Part shown: positions 1 through 5,712 of the stretch, one piece after another | Layout of the letters: each line of letters starts with the position of its first letter | Position numbering within the stretch: position 1 is the first letter of the stretch | Origin: Chloroflexota bacterium | GTDB lineage: Bacteria > Chloroflexota > Dehalococcoidia > Dehalococcoidales > RBG-16-60-22 | NCBI GenBank assembly: GCA_016875955.1 | Contig: VGOH01000086.1 | Location: 1-5,712 of the forward strand | Direction of reading: 5' to 3' | DNA length: 5,712 nucleotides | Made by a program: the position numbers and the translations under genes | Notes under the pieces: generated by a model | What the model was told of the DNA's origin: nothing | The model's input: only the letters and a program-made list of their open reading frames with translations | Databases searched by the model: none

Positions 1-1
1 A

Positions 2-169
2 ATAAAGCAGGCCCAAGGGAGACTGACCATTATTGAAACATCTGCCACACCAGCCTATGAGAACACCGTGCGTTTTCACCTCGGTCAGGGCTATGAGATA
101 ATCGCTCGCATCCCCGATTTCTACGCCCCGGGAGATGACAAACTCATCCTGCAAAAGCGGCTGAGATGA
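2..169 (+). CDS. GNAT-family N-acetyltransferase, C-terminal fragment (5' end outside window)
   Basis: An open frame enters from the left edge and runs 55 residues to a TGA stop. It reads as the last part of a GNAT (RimI-like) acetyltransferase. There is a beta strand (LTIIETSA), then a helix with the typical pattern of a conserved Asn, an aromatic-rich helix end and a Gly-Tyr turn (YENTVRFHLGQGYE), then the final strands with the ARIPDFYAPGDDK segment common in small GNAT proteins, ending in KRLR. GNAT enzymes move an acetyl group from acetyl-CoA to an amine. The acetyl-CoA pyrophosphate loop (Q/RxxGxG/A) would lie upstream and cannot be seen, so the substrate is unknown. It is the only plus-strand gene and converges with tmk. 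The family call is fairly firm and any narrower call is not justified. Confidence 0.75.
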   Translation: MKQAQGRLTIIETSATPAYENTVRFHLGQGYEIIARIPDFYAPGDDKLILQKRLR

Positions 170-231
170 TATCAGATAACCAGGATGGAGAGAGGCCAAA
201 TAGAAGAGTTTCGCCTCCTCTCAGACACCTT

Positions 232-855
232 TCAGGGCTTTTTGGAGAGCAACTTCTTAACTCTATTCCAGATTATGTCGGCAATTTCCTCTTTGCTCTT
301 CTCCGCAGCCACCACCAGCCATCTGTCAGGCTCGGCCCTGGCCAGCGCCAGATACCCCTGGCGCACCCGCCGGTGGAAAGCGAGAGCTTCCTGCTCAAAG
401 CGGTCGCGCTTTTCGCCTTTCTTTCGGCCCAGCCCGACCTCCACAGGTATATCGAGCAGAACGGTCAGGTCAGGATGCAGTCCCTGAATCGCGGCCTCAT
501 TGACCGCCCTGACTGCGCTCAGGTCAAGGCCCCGGCCGTAGCTCTGGTAGGCCGTCGTTGAATCAGCATAGCGGTCGCAGATGACCACCCGGCCGCTTTT
601 CAGGCCGGGCATAATAACCTCGCTGACCAGCTGCGCCCGGGAGACGTTGAACAGCATCAGTTCCGCCAGAGGGGAGATAGCCATGTCATCCCCCCATTTC
701 AGCCAGCGGGCGACCTTCCTGCCCAGCGGCGTTACGCCGGGCTCATGGGTCAGAATGGCTGGCATGGCCAGCCGGGAAAGCTTACGATAAAGCGCCCTTG
801 CCTGCACGCTTTTCCCACTCCCCTCCCCACCTTCAAAAGTAATGAACAAGGACAT
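232..855 (-). CDS. tmk: Thymidylate kinase (dTMP kinase)
   Basis: This 207-residue protein has the usual length for bacterial dTMP kinase, which phosphorylates dTMP to dTDP with ATP in the cytoplasm. The N-terminus MSLFITFEGGEGSGKS holds the P-loop (residues 9-16). HEPG at 37-40 matches the dTMP-binding REPGGT region, DRY at 94-96 followed by STTAYQSYGRG is the family DR(Y/H) motif, and the basic LID region lies near residues 143-153 (GRKKGEKRDRF). Two positions are unusual. The Thr normally after GKS is Val17, and the REPGGT motif reads HEPGVT (residues 37-42). The ATG start follows the upstream gene's stop by 7 bp. AAGGGG lies about 10 nt before it and GGGAG directly before it. It is the last gene of the pdxS-pdxT-R3H-tmk run. 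Confidence 0.95.
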   Translation of the reverse strand: MSLFITFEGGEGSGKSVQARALYRKLSRLAMPAILTHEPGVTPLGRKVARWLKWGDDMAISPLAELMLFNVSRAQLVSEVIMPGLKSGRVVICDRYADSTTAYQSYGRGLDLSAVRAVNEAAIQGLHPDLTVLLDIPVEVGLGRKKGEKRDRFEQEALAFHRRVRQGYLALARAEPDRWLVVAAEKSKEEIADIIWNRVKKLLSKKP

Positions 856-862
856 ACTCCCG

Positions 863-2371
863 TTACCCCTTATAAATCTTGACCCTGCGGTTTGGGTCCT
901 TGCCCTCGCTGCGTGAGGCCATCTCGTTCCTCTCAGCGATTAAGTGCTGGAGGCGGCGGATGTAAGCACTCTGCGGGCTGAGCTCCACCTCACCCTCACC
1001 ACCGTTCTTTATCTTCGCCACCGCTTCTTCCGCTTCAGCCAGGGCTACCTGGAACGAGTCACGCTTGCCCGGTCCGGCCACCGGATAAATGCTCTGCAAC
1101 ATCTGCCGTATCTGGGGCGGGGTATTGCTTTTCAGGACATAGATGGGCAGGTTAGCCGCCTCGGCATCCCTGACCTTCTGCGGCTTGCGGCGGTAGTAGT
1201 TCTTGGAGGTAACCAGGAGGTTGGCCTCCTCCACTTTATCCACAATTTCAAGGTCAAGGTTTATTTCCCTGGCCATGTGCTCCAGCCGGCCACGGTTGAC
1301 CCCGAAGAGGTAGATGCGGTGCTGGTCCCTGCCTGCCGTTTTCTTCTCTTTGCCCTTTTTCAACTCCACGAGCGGTTTTTCCACCCTGACCTCGCCGTTT
1401 TCGTCCAGCCAGCGCACCTCGGTATCAATAGCCTGGCCCCGCAAAATGGCATCAACCGCCTCGGCAACGTCGGGGTGAATGGCCACGCGGTCGCGCTCCT
1501 GAATCTCAACCACAATATCAAAGGTAGGCGGAGACGTCCGCTCCAGTATTGACTTCTGGGTGCCCCGGCGCCGTGCCTCTTCGTCACCCAGGGTGACCGA
1601 CTGTATGCCGCCGATAAGGTCGGCCAGGGTGGGGTTCAGCATCAGATTTTCCAGGGTATTGCCGTGGGCGGTGCCGACCAGTTGAACGCCGCGCTCGGCG
1701 ATGGTGCGCGCCGCCTGGGCTTCAAGCTCGGTGCCTATCTCGTCAATAACGATTACTTCGGGCATGTGGTTTTCCACCGCCTCTATCATCACCGCGTGCT
1801 GCATGGCCGGCGTCTTCACCTGCATCCGGCGGGCGTGGCCGATGGCCGGGTGGGGTATATCGCCGTCGCCGGCTATCTCATTGGACGTATCCACAATGAT
1901 GACCCGCTTGTTGATATCGTCGGCCAGCACCCGGGCCACTTCCCTTAACATCGTCGTCTTACCCACCCCGGGACGGCCGAGCAGCATGACGCTCTTGCCT
2001 GACTCCACCAGGTCCTCAATCACCTTTATGGTGCCGAATACGGCGCGGCCCACACGGCAGGTCAGCCCCACAATACGCCCTTCTCTATTACGGATGGCAG
2101 AGATGCGGTGCAGGGTACGCTCAATGCCAGCACGGTTGTCATCGCCGAAGTTGCCGATGCGTGAAACCACGTAGTCGATATCCGTTTCGTCGACTTCTCT
2201 GGGATTGAGCACCACCTCACGGCCAGGGAAGCGGGCTTCCGGGGAGCGCCCCAGATCCAGCACCACTTCCAGCAGGTCGCTGATGTCCTTCTGCTCGCAG
2301 AGCGGCTTCCGTATGTGCGCCGGCAGGATGTCCAGTAATGCATCAAGGTCGTCGGTGATTACCTTCTGCAA
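863..2371 (-). CDS. R3H-domain P-loop ATPase (Ycf45/SpoIIIAA-like AAA ATPase with C-terminal R3H)
   Basis: This 502-residue protein has three visible parts. Residues about 60-300 are a P-loop ATPase resembling SpoIIIAA and chloroplast/cyanobacterial Ycf45, with Walker A GRPGVGKT (132-139), Walker B VIVIDEIG (206-213) and a GTAHG motif (233-237). Residues about 350-420 form a small alpha/beta module ([17 protein letters not shown] to PIYVLKSNT). Residues about 466-500 are an R3H single-stranded nucleic-acid-binding domain with the R-x3-H core at R472/H476 and a basic PNRRVKIY end. A Lys-rich linker (338-348) separates the ATPase from the middle module. The family is known from cyanobacteria, plastids, Firmicutes and Chloroflexota, but its role is not settled; nucleic-acid binding driven by ATP is an inference. 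The start is TTG. A strong GGAGG lies 5 nt before it and no good ATG is nearby. It sits 14 bp after pdxT and 7 bp before tmk. Confidence 0.88.
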   Translation of the reverse strand: MQKVITDDLDALLDILPAHIRKPLCEQKDISDLLEVVLDLGRSPEARFPGREVVLNPREVDETDIDYVVSRIGNFGDDNRAGIERTLHRISAIRNREGRIVGLTCRVGRAVFGTIKVIEDLVESGKSVMLLGRPGVGKTTMLREVARVLADDINKRVIIVDTSNEIAGDGDIPHPAIGHARRMQVKTPAMQHAVMIEAVENHMPEVIVIDEIGTELEAQAARTIAERGVQLVGTAHGNTLENLMLNPTLADLIGGIQSVTLGDEEARRRGTQKSILERTSPPTFDIVVEIQERDRVAIHPDVAEAVDAILRGQAIDTEVRWLDENGEVRVEKPLVELKKGKEKKTAGRDQHRIYLFGVNRGRLEHMAREINLDLEIVDKVEEANLLVTSKNYYRRKPQKVRDAEAANLPIYVLKSNTPPQIRQMLQSIYPVAGPGKRDSFQVALAEAEEAVAKIKNGGEGEVELSPQSAYIRRLQHLIAERNEMASRSEGKDPNRRVKIYKG

Positions 2372-2374
2372 CTG

Positions 2375-2382
2375 CCCCTCCC
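2375..2382 (-). promoter_or_regulatory. Shine-Dalgarno supporting a TTG start
   Basis: The minus strand reads GGGAGGGG between the pdxT stop and the R3H ATPase. Its GGAGG core lies 5 nt before TTG at 2371-2369. No ATG or GTG in frame lies close by, so this site decides the start. Confidence 0.65.
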
Positions 2383-2385
2383 GAC

Positions 2386-2964
2386 TTATTCCTTTTCGGA
2401 CAAAAGCCTCAGAAAATACTGGTGAAACCTGAGGTCGTCCGTAAGCTCAGGGTGAAAAGCCAGCGCCAGCATTTTGTCCTCACGTGCCGCCACGATGGTG
2501 CCGTCAGCCAGACGTGCCAGCACCTCTACATTTCCATCCACCTGTTCAATCAGCGGCGCGCGGATAAAGACTCCGGGGAACGGTTTCTTACCCAGCACCG
2601 GCACATTGAGCTCGGTCTCAAAACTCTCCCGCTGCCGCCCGAAGGCATTGCGCCTGACCGTGATATCCATCAGCCCCAGCGACTCAAAAGAGGCGTCCGT
2701 GCTTTCCCTGGCCAATAATATCATGCCAGCGCAGGTGCCGAACACGGGCATGCCTTTTTTAACCATATTGCGAATCGCCTGCGTCAGTTTGTAATCGCGC
2801 ATCAGCCGCCCAATAGACGTGCTCTCGCCGCCGGGAATAATGAGCCCGTCCAGACCCTTAAGCTCTTCGGGCATGCGGACGGGCATAGCTTCAACACCCA
2901 GCTGGCGCAGTTTTTCTATATGCTCCCGGAAGGCTCCTTGCGAGGCAAGGACGCCAATCTTCAT
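2386..2964 (-). CDS. pdxT: Pyridoxal 5'-phosphate synthase, glutaminase subunit PdxT
   Basis: This 192-residue class I glutamine amidotransferase has the usual PdxT length. It hydrolyses glutamine and passes ammonia to PdxS. Visible marks are the N-terminus [15 protein letters not shown], the oxyanion and glutamine-binding segment IPGGEST (43-49), the nucleophile elbow GTCAGM with Cys78, and the catalytic His171/Glu173 in AFHPE. The substrate-contact region [13 protein letters not shown] lies at 104-116. All catalytic residues are present, so it should be active. The ATG follows the pdxS stop after a single base, and its Shine-Dalgarno (GAGG, 8 nt spacing) lies inside the last pdxS codons. 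This suggests translational coupling, which fits the 12+12 PdxS/PdxT complex known for the family. Confidence 0.97.
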   Translation of the reverse strand: MKIGVLASQGAFREHIEKLRQLGVEAMPVRMPEELKGLDGLIIPGGESTSIGRLMRDYKLTQAIRNMVKKGMPVFGTCAGMILLARESTDASFESLGLMDITVRRNAFGRQRESFETELNVPVLGKKPFPGVFIRAPLIEQVDGNVEVLARLADGTIVAAREDKMLALAFHPELTDDLRFHQYFLRLLSEKE

Positions 2965-2965
2965 G

Positions 2966-3847
2966 CTACCAACCTCTAGATGCCAGCAGCTCCTCTGGCT
3001 TCAGTTCCCTTATGTCCTTCCCGGGCATGGCTTCGCCCAGGTTCTTGGAAACCTCGGCGATTACCTTCGGGTCCTGGTAGTGCGTGGTGGCCTTGACAAT
3101 CGCCTGCGCCCGTGCCGCTGGATTTGACGATTTGAAAATGCCGGAGCCAACGAAGACGCCGTCGGCGCCAAGCTGCATCATCAGGGCCGCATCCGCCGGC
3201 GTGGCCACGCCACCAGCGGCGAAGTTGACCACGGGCAGCTTGCCGACTTTGTGTATCTCCAGTACGATTTCAAAAGGCGCCCCCATCTCCTTGGCCTTGG
3301 CCATCAGCTCTTCCTCCGGTGTCTGGGCCAGCTCGCGAATGCCGTCCATCACCGCGCGCATGTGCCTGACCGCCTCAACAACATTGCCGGTGCCGGCTTC
3401 GCCTTTGGTCCTTATCATCGCTGCCCCTTCACCAATGCGGCGCAGGGCTTCACCCAGATTGCGACAACCGCAGACAAACGGGACCTTGAAGTCATGCTTC
3501 CAGATATGATGGTTTTCATCGGCCGGGGTGAGCACTTCTGATTCGTCAATATAGTCCACGCCGAGCGCCTCCAGCGCCTGCGCTTCCACGAAGTGCCCGA
3601 TGCGGCATTTGGCCATCACCGGGATGGAAACCGCCTTCATAATCGCCTCAATGATGGTCGGGTCGGCCATCCTGGCCACACCCCCCGCGGCGCGTATATC
3701 GGCGGGCACCCTCTCCAGCGCCATCACCGCACAGGCACCAGCCTCCTCAGCAATCTTGGCATGCTCAACATTGACCACATCCATTATCACCCCGCCCTTG
3801 AGCATCTGGGCCAGTCCGGTCTTAACCTTCCACGTTCCCGTCTCCAT
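2966..3847 (-). CDS. pdxS: Pyridoxal 5'-phosphate synthase, synthase subunit PdxS
   Basis: This 293-residue (beta/alpha)8 protein matches PdxS throughout. It condenses ribose 5-phosphate, glyceraldehyde 3-phosphate and ammonia from PdxT into pyridoxal 5'-phosphate (DXP-independent pathway). The two catalytic lysines are at the expected places, Lys80 in VMAKCRIGH and Lys148 in [11 protein letters not shown], and the conserved Asp23 is in IMDVVN. The phosphate-binding segments [12 protein letters not shown] and [11 protein letters not shown] are intact. I chose the ATG at 3847-3845, which is preceded by GAGGTG with 6 nt spacing. A GTG three codons further upstream overlaps that Shine-Dalgarno and is unlikely. 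It is the first gene of the downstream operon. A promoter candidate lies 45-73 bp upstream. No regulator site (such as for PdxR) is visible. Confidence 0.98.
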   Translation of the reverse strand: METGTWKVKTGLAQMLKGGVIMDVVNVEHAKIAEEAGACAVMALERVPADIRAAGGVARMADPTIIEAIMKAVSIPVMAKCRIGHFVEAQALEALGVDYIDESEVLTPADENHHIWKHDFKVPFVCGCRNLGEALRRIGEGAAMIRTKGEAGTGNVVEAVRHMRAVMDGIRELAQTPEEELMAKAKEMGAPFEIVLEIHKVGKLPVVNFAAGGVATPADAALMMQLGADGVFVGSGIFKSSNPAARAQAIVKATTHYQDPKVIAEVSKNLGEAMPGKDIRELKPEELLASRGW

Positions 3848-3853
3848 ACCTAT

Positions 3854-3859
3854 CACCTC
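3854..3859 (-). promoter_or_regulatory. Shine-Dalgarno of pdxS, decides the start
   Basis: GAGGTG on the minus strand lies 6 nt before the ATG at 3847. It includes the alternative in-frame GTG (3856-3854), which argues against that GTG being the start. Confidence 0.75.
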
Positions 3860-3891
3860 ACTTTGGCGAGAACCTATCCACTAGCAATGAT

Positions 3892-3920
3892 ATTCTACTA
3901 CTGTTATTTTTGTTTAGCAA
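3892..3920 (-). promoter_or_regulatory. Candidate sigma-70-type promoter for pdxS operon
   Basis: On the minus strand the -35 box is TTGCTA (3920-3915, 4 of 6 matches to TTGACA) and the -10 box is TAGAAT (3897-3892, 5 of 6 to TATAAT). The spacer is exactly 17 nt and AT-rich. Transcription would start near 3885, giving a leader of about 38 nt. It lies in the largest intergenic gap of the window, directly after rsmG. This is a consensus match by eye, not a measured start. Confidence 0.5.
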
Positions 3921-3924
3921 CTGA

Positions 3925-3948
3925 AAGAGGCTACTTCAACGGCCTCTT
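3925..3948 (-). terminator. Hairpin across the rsmG stop, possible terminator
   Basis: A perfect 7-bp inverted repeat AAGAGGC/GCCTCTT (3925-3931 and 3942-3948) with a 10-nt loop straddles the rsmG stop codon. The minus-strand RNA after it reads TTTCAGTTGCT, which is only weakly U-rich, so a classic intrinsic terminator is uncertain. Its position just before the pdxS promoter candidate fits an operon boundary. Confidence 0.4.
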
Positions 3949-4647
3949 GGCCGGGATGCCGGGACGGCGGGGATACTGCGGCGGCGTCTCCCCGACCTTG
4001 TCAATGACCACCAGACATCGCTTATCGGTGAATTCAGATAACTCAATATTTTTCACATCGGCAAGCTTTCCACCCAGAATGGCAATCGCCCGCTGCGCCA
4101 CCTGTACCTCTGCTGCTATATCACCCTTTTTCTGGGCGATGAACCTGCCGCCAACGGCACAGAACGGCAGGGTTAGTTCCGCCAGCGCCGCTAAATCTGC
4201 CACCGCCCGGGACAGAACCAGGGTGAATTGCTGCCGGTATTCCGGCTGATGAGCGATTTCTTCCGCCCGCCCCACCACCACCTGAACGCCTTCCAGGTTC
4301 AGCTTCTGGACGATATGCTCCAGAAAGACGGCCTTTTTCCTGGTGGCGTCCAAGAGCACCACCTGGATATCAGGCAGGGCTATTTTCAGCGGGATTCCCG
4401 GGATACCAGCCCCGGTGCCGACATCAATAAGTTTCAGACCCTTTCCCGGAGGCTGTTTCAGCGCCAGCACCACCGTCAGCGAATCCAGAAAGTGCTTCAC
4501 CTGCACTTCCTCGTAATCAGTAATCGCCGTCAGGTTTAGCCGCCGGTTCCAATCAATCAGCTCCTGATAGTAGACCTGAAACTGCTCAAGCTGACGGGAA
4601 GCAAGGCACAAGCCTAGCTTCCTGGCCCCGGACTCAAGTTTTTCCAC
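3931..4647 (-). CDS. rsmG: 16S rRNA (guanine527-N7)-methyltransferase RsmG (GidB)
   Basis: With the GTG start this is a 238-residue SAM-dependent methyltransferase that methylates N7 of G527 in the 16S rRNA 530 loop. Family marks are WNRRLNLTAI near residue 33, the HFLDSL segment at 52-57, SAM motif I DVGTGAGIPG (75-84), the acidic ribose-binding Asp100 at the end of strand 2 followed by RKKAVFLEH, LSRAVADL (145-152) and the QKKG loop (172-175). The C-terminal TPPQYPRRPGIPAKRPL is typical of RsmG. I chose GTG (4647-4645), 10 bp after the NHL gene stop, because family members usually start just before a similar EKL segment. A TTG at 4674, overlapping the NHL gene by 17 bp, would add nine residues. 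Neither start has a strong Shine-Dalgarno. Loss of rsmG is known to give low-level streptomycin resistance; this copy looks intact. Confidence 0.95.
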   Translation of the reverse strand: MEKLESGARKLGLCLASRQLEQFQVYYQELIDWNRRLNLTAITDYEEVQVKHFLDSLTVVLALKQPPGKGLKLIDVGTGAGIPGIPLKIALPDIQVVLLDATRKKAVFLEHIVQKLNLEGVQVVVGRAEEIAHQPEYRQQFTLVLSRAVADLAALAELTLPFCAVGGRFIAQKKGDIAAEVQVAQRAIAILGGKLADVKNIELSEFTDKRCLVVIDKVGETPPQYPRRPGIPAKRPLK

Positions 4648-4657
4648 GCCGCCACCG

Positions 4658-5539
4658 TCAGCGCACCCGGGCAAATTTCATCAGGCGCCTGACCTTGACT
4701 ATCTCGCCGATGTAAATATCGCCGTGCGAATCAACGCAGATAGTATGAGAGTTTTCCAGCAGGCCCTTGCCTTCATGCTCATAGCCGCCGAACTCGGACA
4801 GGATTTTGCCCTTCAGGTCACGCACCGTAACCCTCGGCGGGAATAGCTGGTGCATGTGGCTCTCCACCACATAGGCGAGCTCTTTCTTTTTATCAATCCA
4901 GATGTCCTGGGGCCAGCGGCAGTTGGTCCACATCTCAAGGAATTTGCCTTCAAGGTCAAATATCTGTATCCGGTCATTGTTGCGGTCGCAGACATAAAGC
5001 CGGCCCCGATTATCAATATCAAGTTTATGGGGCAACTCAAACTGCCCCGGTCCCTTACCGTGCTCACCCCAGGTCTTGAGCAGTTTCCCTTCCGCTGAGA
5101 ACTTGTGCACCAGAAAATTGCCGTAGCCATCGGTGACAAACATCTCTCCGGCCGGCCCCAGAACCAGCCCGGTCGGCTGATTGAACGGCGCGCGCAGCAT
5201 TATCGCTGGCGTGCGGAACCTGGTGCCCAGAGTCAGGAGCACCTCACCACCGGGCGTCCTCTTTTCAACGGTATGGGTCTTGGCGTCGACAATGTAGACC
5301 GAATCATCGGGGCCAACGTAAATCCCGTGAGGGTCAACAAAGTGTCCCTCGCCCCAGCAGGACACGAAATTGCCTTTGCGGTCAAAGATGAGAATCGGGT
5401 GGTTGCCTCTGGAACCAACGTAGACCCGGTCCCGGGCATCGGTGGCGATGTCAACGGGGTCAGAAAGGTCAAAATACTCCGGTACCTTGACCCACCCTTC
5501 AACACGCTCATACCTGAAATCACCACTGCCAACAATCAT
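4658..5539 (-). CDS. NHL-repeat beta-propeller protein, PAL-like (peptidyl-alpha-hydroxyglycine alpha-amidating lyase family)
   Basis: This 293-residue protein is made of NHL repeats (about five or six blades), for example DPVDIATDARDRVYVG, QPTGLVLGPAGEMFVTD and LPHKLDIDNRGRLYVCDRNNDRIQIF. The match to animal PAL, the lyase half of the peptide-amidating enzyme, extends to the active site. Three blade-start histidines lie at the places of the zinc ligands (His71 DPHG, His171 LPHK, His265 NSHT). Tyr139 in TDGYGN and Arg44 in SRGNHP fit the catalytic Tyr and Arg. The Met of the animal MPH motif is Asn263 here. No signal peptide or membrane segment follows the chosen ATG, so it is probably cytoplasmic. 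The ATG has AAGGAGGT about 10 nt upstream. It lies between cdsA and rsmG, and no partner monooxygenase is in view. Family membership is fairly sure; its substrate is unknown. Confidence 0.85.
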   Translation of the reverse strand: MIVGSGDFRYERVEGWVKVPEYFDLSDPVDIATDARDRVYVGSRGNHPILIFDRKGNFVSCWGEGHFVDPHGIYVGPDDSVYIVDAKTHTVEKRTPGGEVLLTLGTRFRTPAIMLRAPFNQPTGLVLGPAGEMFVTDGYGNFLVHKFSAEGKLLKTWGEHGKGPGQFELPHKLDIDNRGRLYVCDRNNDRIQIFDLEGKFLEMWTNCRWPQDIWIDKKKELAYVVESHMHQLFPPRVTVRDLKGKILSEFGGYEHEGKGLLENSHTICVDSHGDIYIGEIVKVRRLMKFARVR

Positions 5540-5549
5540 CAGTGTTTTT

Positions 5550-5557
5550 ACCTCCTT
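5550..5557 (-). promoter_or_regulatory. Strong Shine-Dalgarno, decides the NHL gene start
   Basis: The minus strand reads AAGGAGGT, a near-perfect anti-16S match, ending 10 nt before ATG at 5539. It lies in the cdsA-NHL gap and rules out the longer in-frame extension that starts within cdsA. A CTG directly before the ATG (7 nt spacing) is a less likely start. Confidence 0.75.
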
Positions 5558-5585
5558 GCAAAATAATATTTCTCTATTAAAATAG

Positions 5586-5712
5586 TTACAGCCAGGCAAA
5601 AGTATAGTACAGGTAAACGACAACGCCAGCAAAGACCACACTGTCCATACGGTCCAGCAAACCGCCATGCCCTGGTATTGCCGTGCTCGATTCTTTCACG
5701 CCGACATTGCGC
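5586..5712 (-). CDS. cdsA: Phosphatidate cytidylyltransferase (CDP-diacylglycerol synthase), C-terminal fragment
   Basis: The frame enters from the right edge and gives 41 residues before a TAA stop. It carries the CDP-diglyceride synthase signature end, R-x4-K-E-S-S-T-A-I-PGHGG-LL-DR-M-D, followed by a hydrophobic segment (VVFAGVVVYLYYTFAWL) that forms the last membrane helix. The enzyme joins CTP and phosphatidic acid to make CDP-diacylglycerol at the inner face of the membrane, the branch point to phosphatidylglycerol and related lipids. The usual KD of the signature is KE here, a conservative change. The tail ends soon after the helix, as in other CdsA proteins. The NHL gene begins 46 bp downstream on the same strand, so the two may share a transcript. 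Confidence 0.9.
   Translation of the reverse strand, partial: RNVGVKESSTAIPGHGGLLDRMDSVVFAGVVVYLYYTFAWL

Noticed and set aside
190..222. Inverted repeat GAGAGG/CCTCTC between the GNAT gene and tmk, as a two-way terminator.
   Set aside because: The stem is only 6 bp with a long loop (21 nt), and neither strand has a clear T-run after it. It may be weak or chance.
944..1552. A long plus-strand open frame opposite the R3H ATPase gene.
   Set aside because: It mirrors the codon pattern of the conserved minus-strand gene, with no domain or convincing ribosome binding site.
3593..4249. A 218-codon open frame on the plus strand across pdxS and rsmG.
   Set aside because: It lies opposite two well-conserved genes, crosses the intergenic promoter region and has no recognisable motif, so it is an antisense shadow.
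4648..4674. A TTG start for rsmG overlapping the NHL gene by 17 bp.
   Set aside because: The added residues (PGCADGGG) do not resemble RsmG N-termini, and no well-spaced Shine-Dalgarno precedes it. It cannot be fully excluded.
5574..5585. Palindrome CTATTAAAATAG between cdsA and the NHL gene, as an operator or terminator.
   Set aside because: The stem is five AT-rich pairs with a 2-nt loop; such sequences are common in AT-rich gaps, and no promoter pair with good spacing was found around it.
5540..5668. An in-frame upstream extension of the NHL gene that looks like a lipoprotein signal (hydrophobic run ending in LLPGC).
   Set aside because: It overlaps the cdsA C-terminus in another frame, which carries the clear family signature. 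A strong AAGGAGGT sits between the two genes and points to the ATG at 5539.
1..5712. Search for CRISPR repeats, insertion sequences, tRNA, riboswitch, phage or defence genes.
   Set aside because: No direct repeat array, transposase, tRNA-like fold or defence-type gene was seen; all space is taken by housekeeping-type genes with short gaps.

Overview
The window carries seven protein genes, two of them cut by the window edges, and all are ordinary chromosomal genes packed in operon style. One gene end lies on the plus strand at the left edge. Everything else is on the minus strand. The mix suggests a bacterium of the Chloroflexota, probably Dehalococcoidia-like. The grounds are a cyanobacterial/Chloroflexota-type R3H P-loop ATPase, an E. 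coli-style thymidylate kinase whose N-terminus and central motifs recall Dehalococcoides, the PdxS/PdxT route to vitamin B6, moderately high GC, and TTG/GTG starts. This placement is an inference from recalled family features; no search was run.

Reading in the direction of minus-strand transcription (right to left), the window opens with the C-terminus of cdsA (CDP-diacylglycerol synthase). Next comes a six-bladed-propeller NHL protein that resembles peptidyl-alpha-hydroxyglycine alpha-amidating lyase (PAL), then rsmG (16S rRNA G527 methyltransferase). A hairpin overlaps the rsmG stop. An 83-bp gap follows, holding a good sigma-70-type promoter candidate. A second tight cluster then starts: pdxS, pdxT (1-bp gap), an R3H-domain P-loop ATPase (14-bp gap) and tmk (7-bp gap). 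tmk converges on the 3' end of a GNAT acetyltransferase gene on the plus strand, separated by 62 bp.

PdxS and PdxT form one enzyme, the glutamine-dependent pyridoxal 5'-phosphate synthase. Tmk makes dTDP for DNA synthesis, RsmG modifies the ribosome decoding region, and CdsA feeds phospholipid synthesis. The R3H ATPase and the NHL/PAL-like protein are the two members without a settled bacterial role, and they are the most interesting objects here. I found no mobile element, CRISPR array, tRNA, rRNA or obvious new multi-gene system. No stretch of more than 300 bases lacks a gene; the largest gap is the 83-bp pdxS upstream region.
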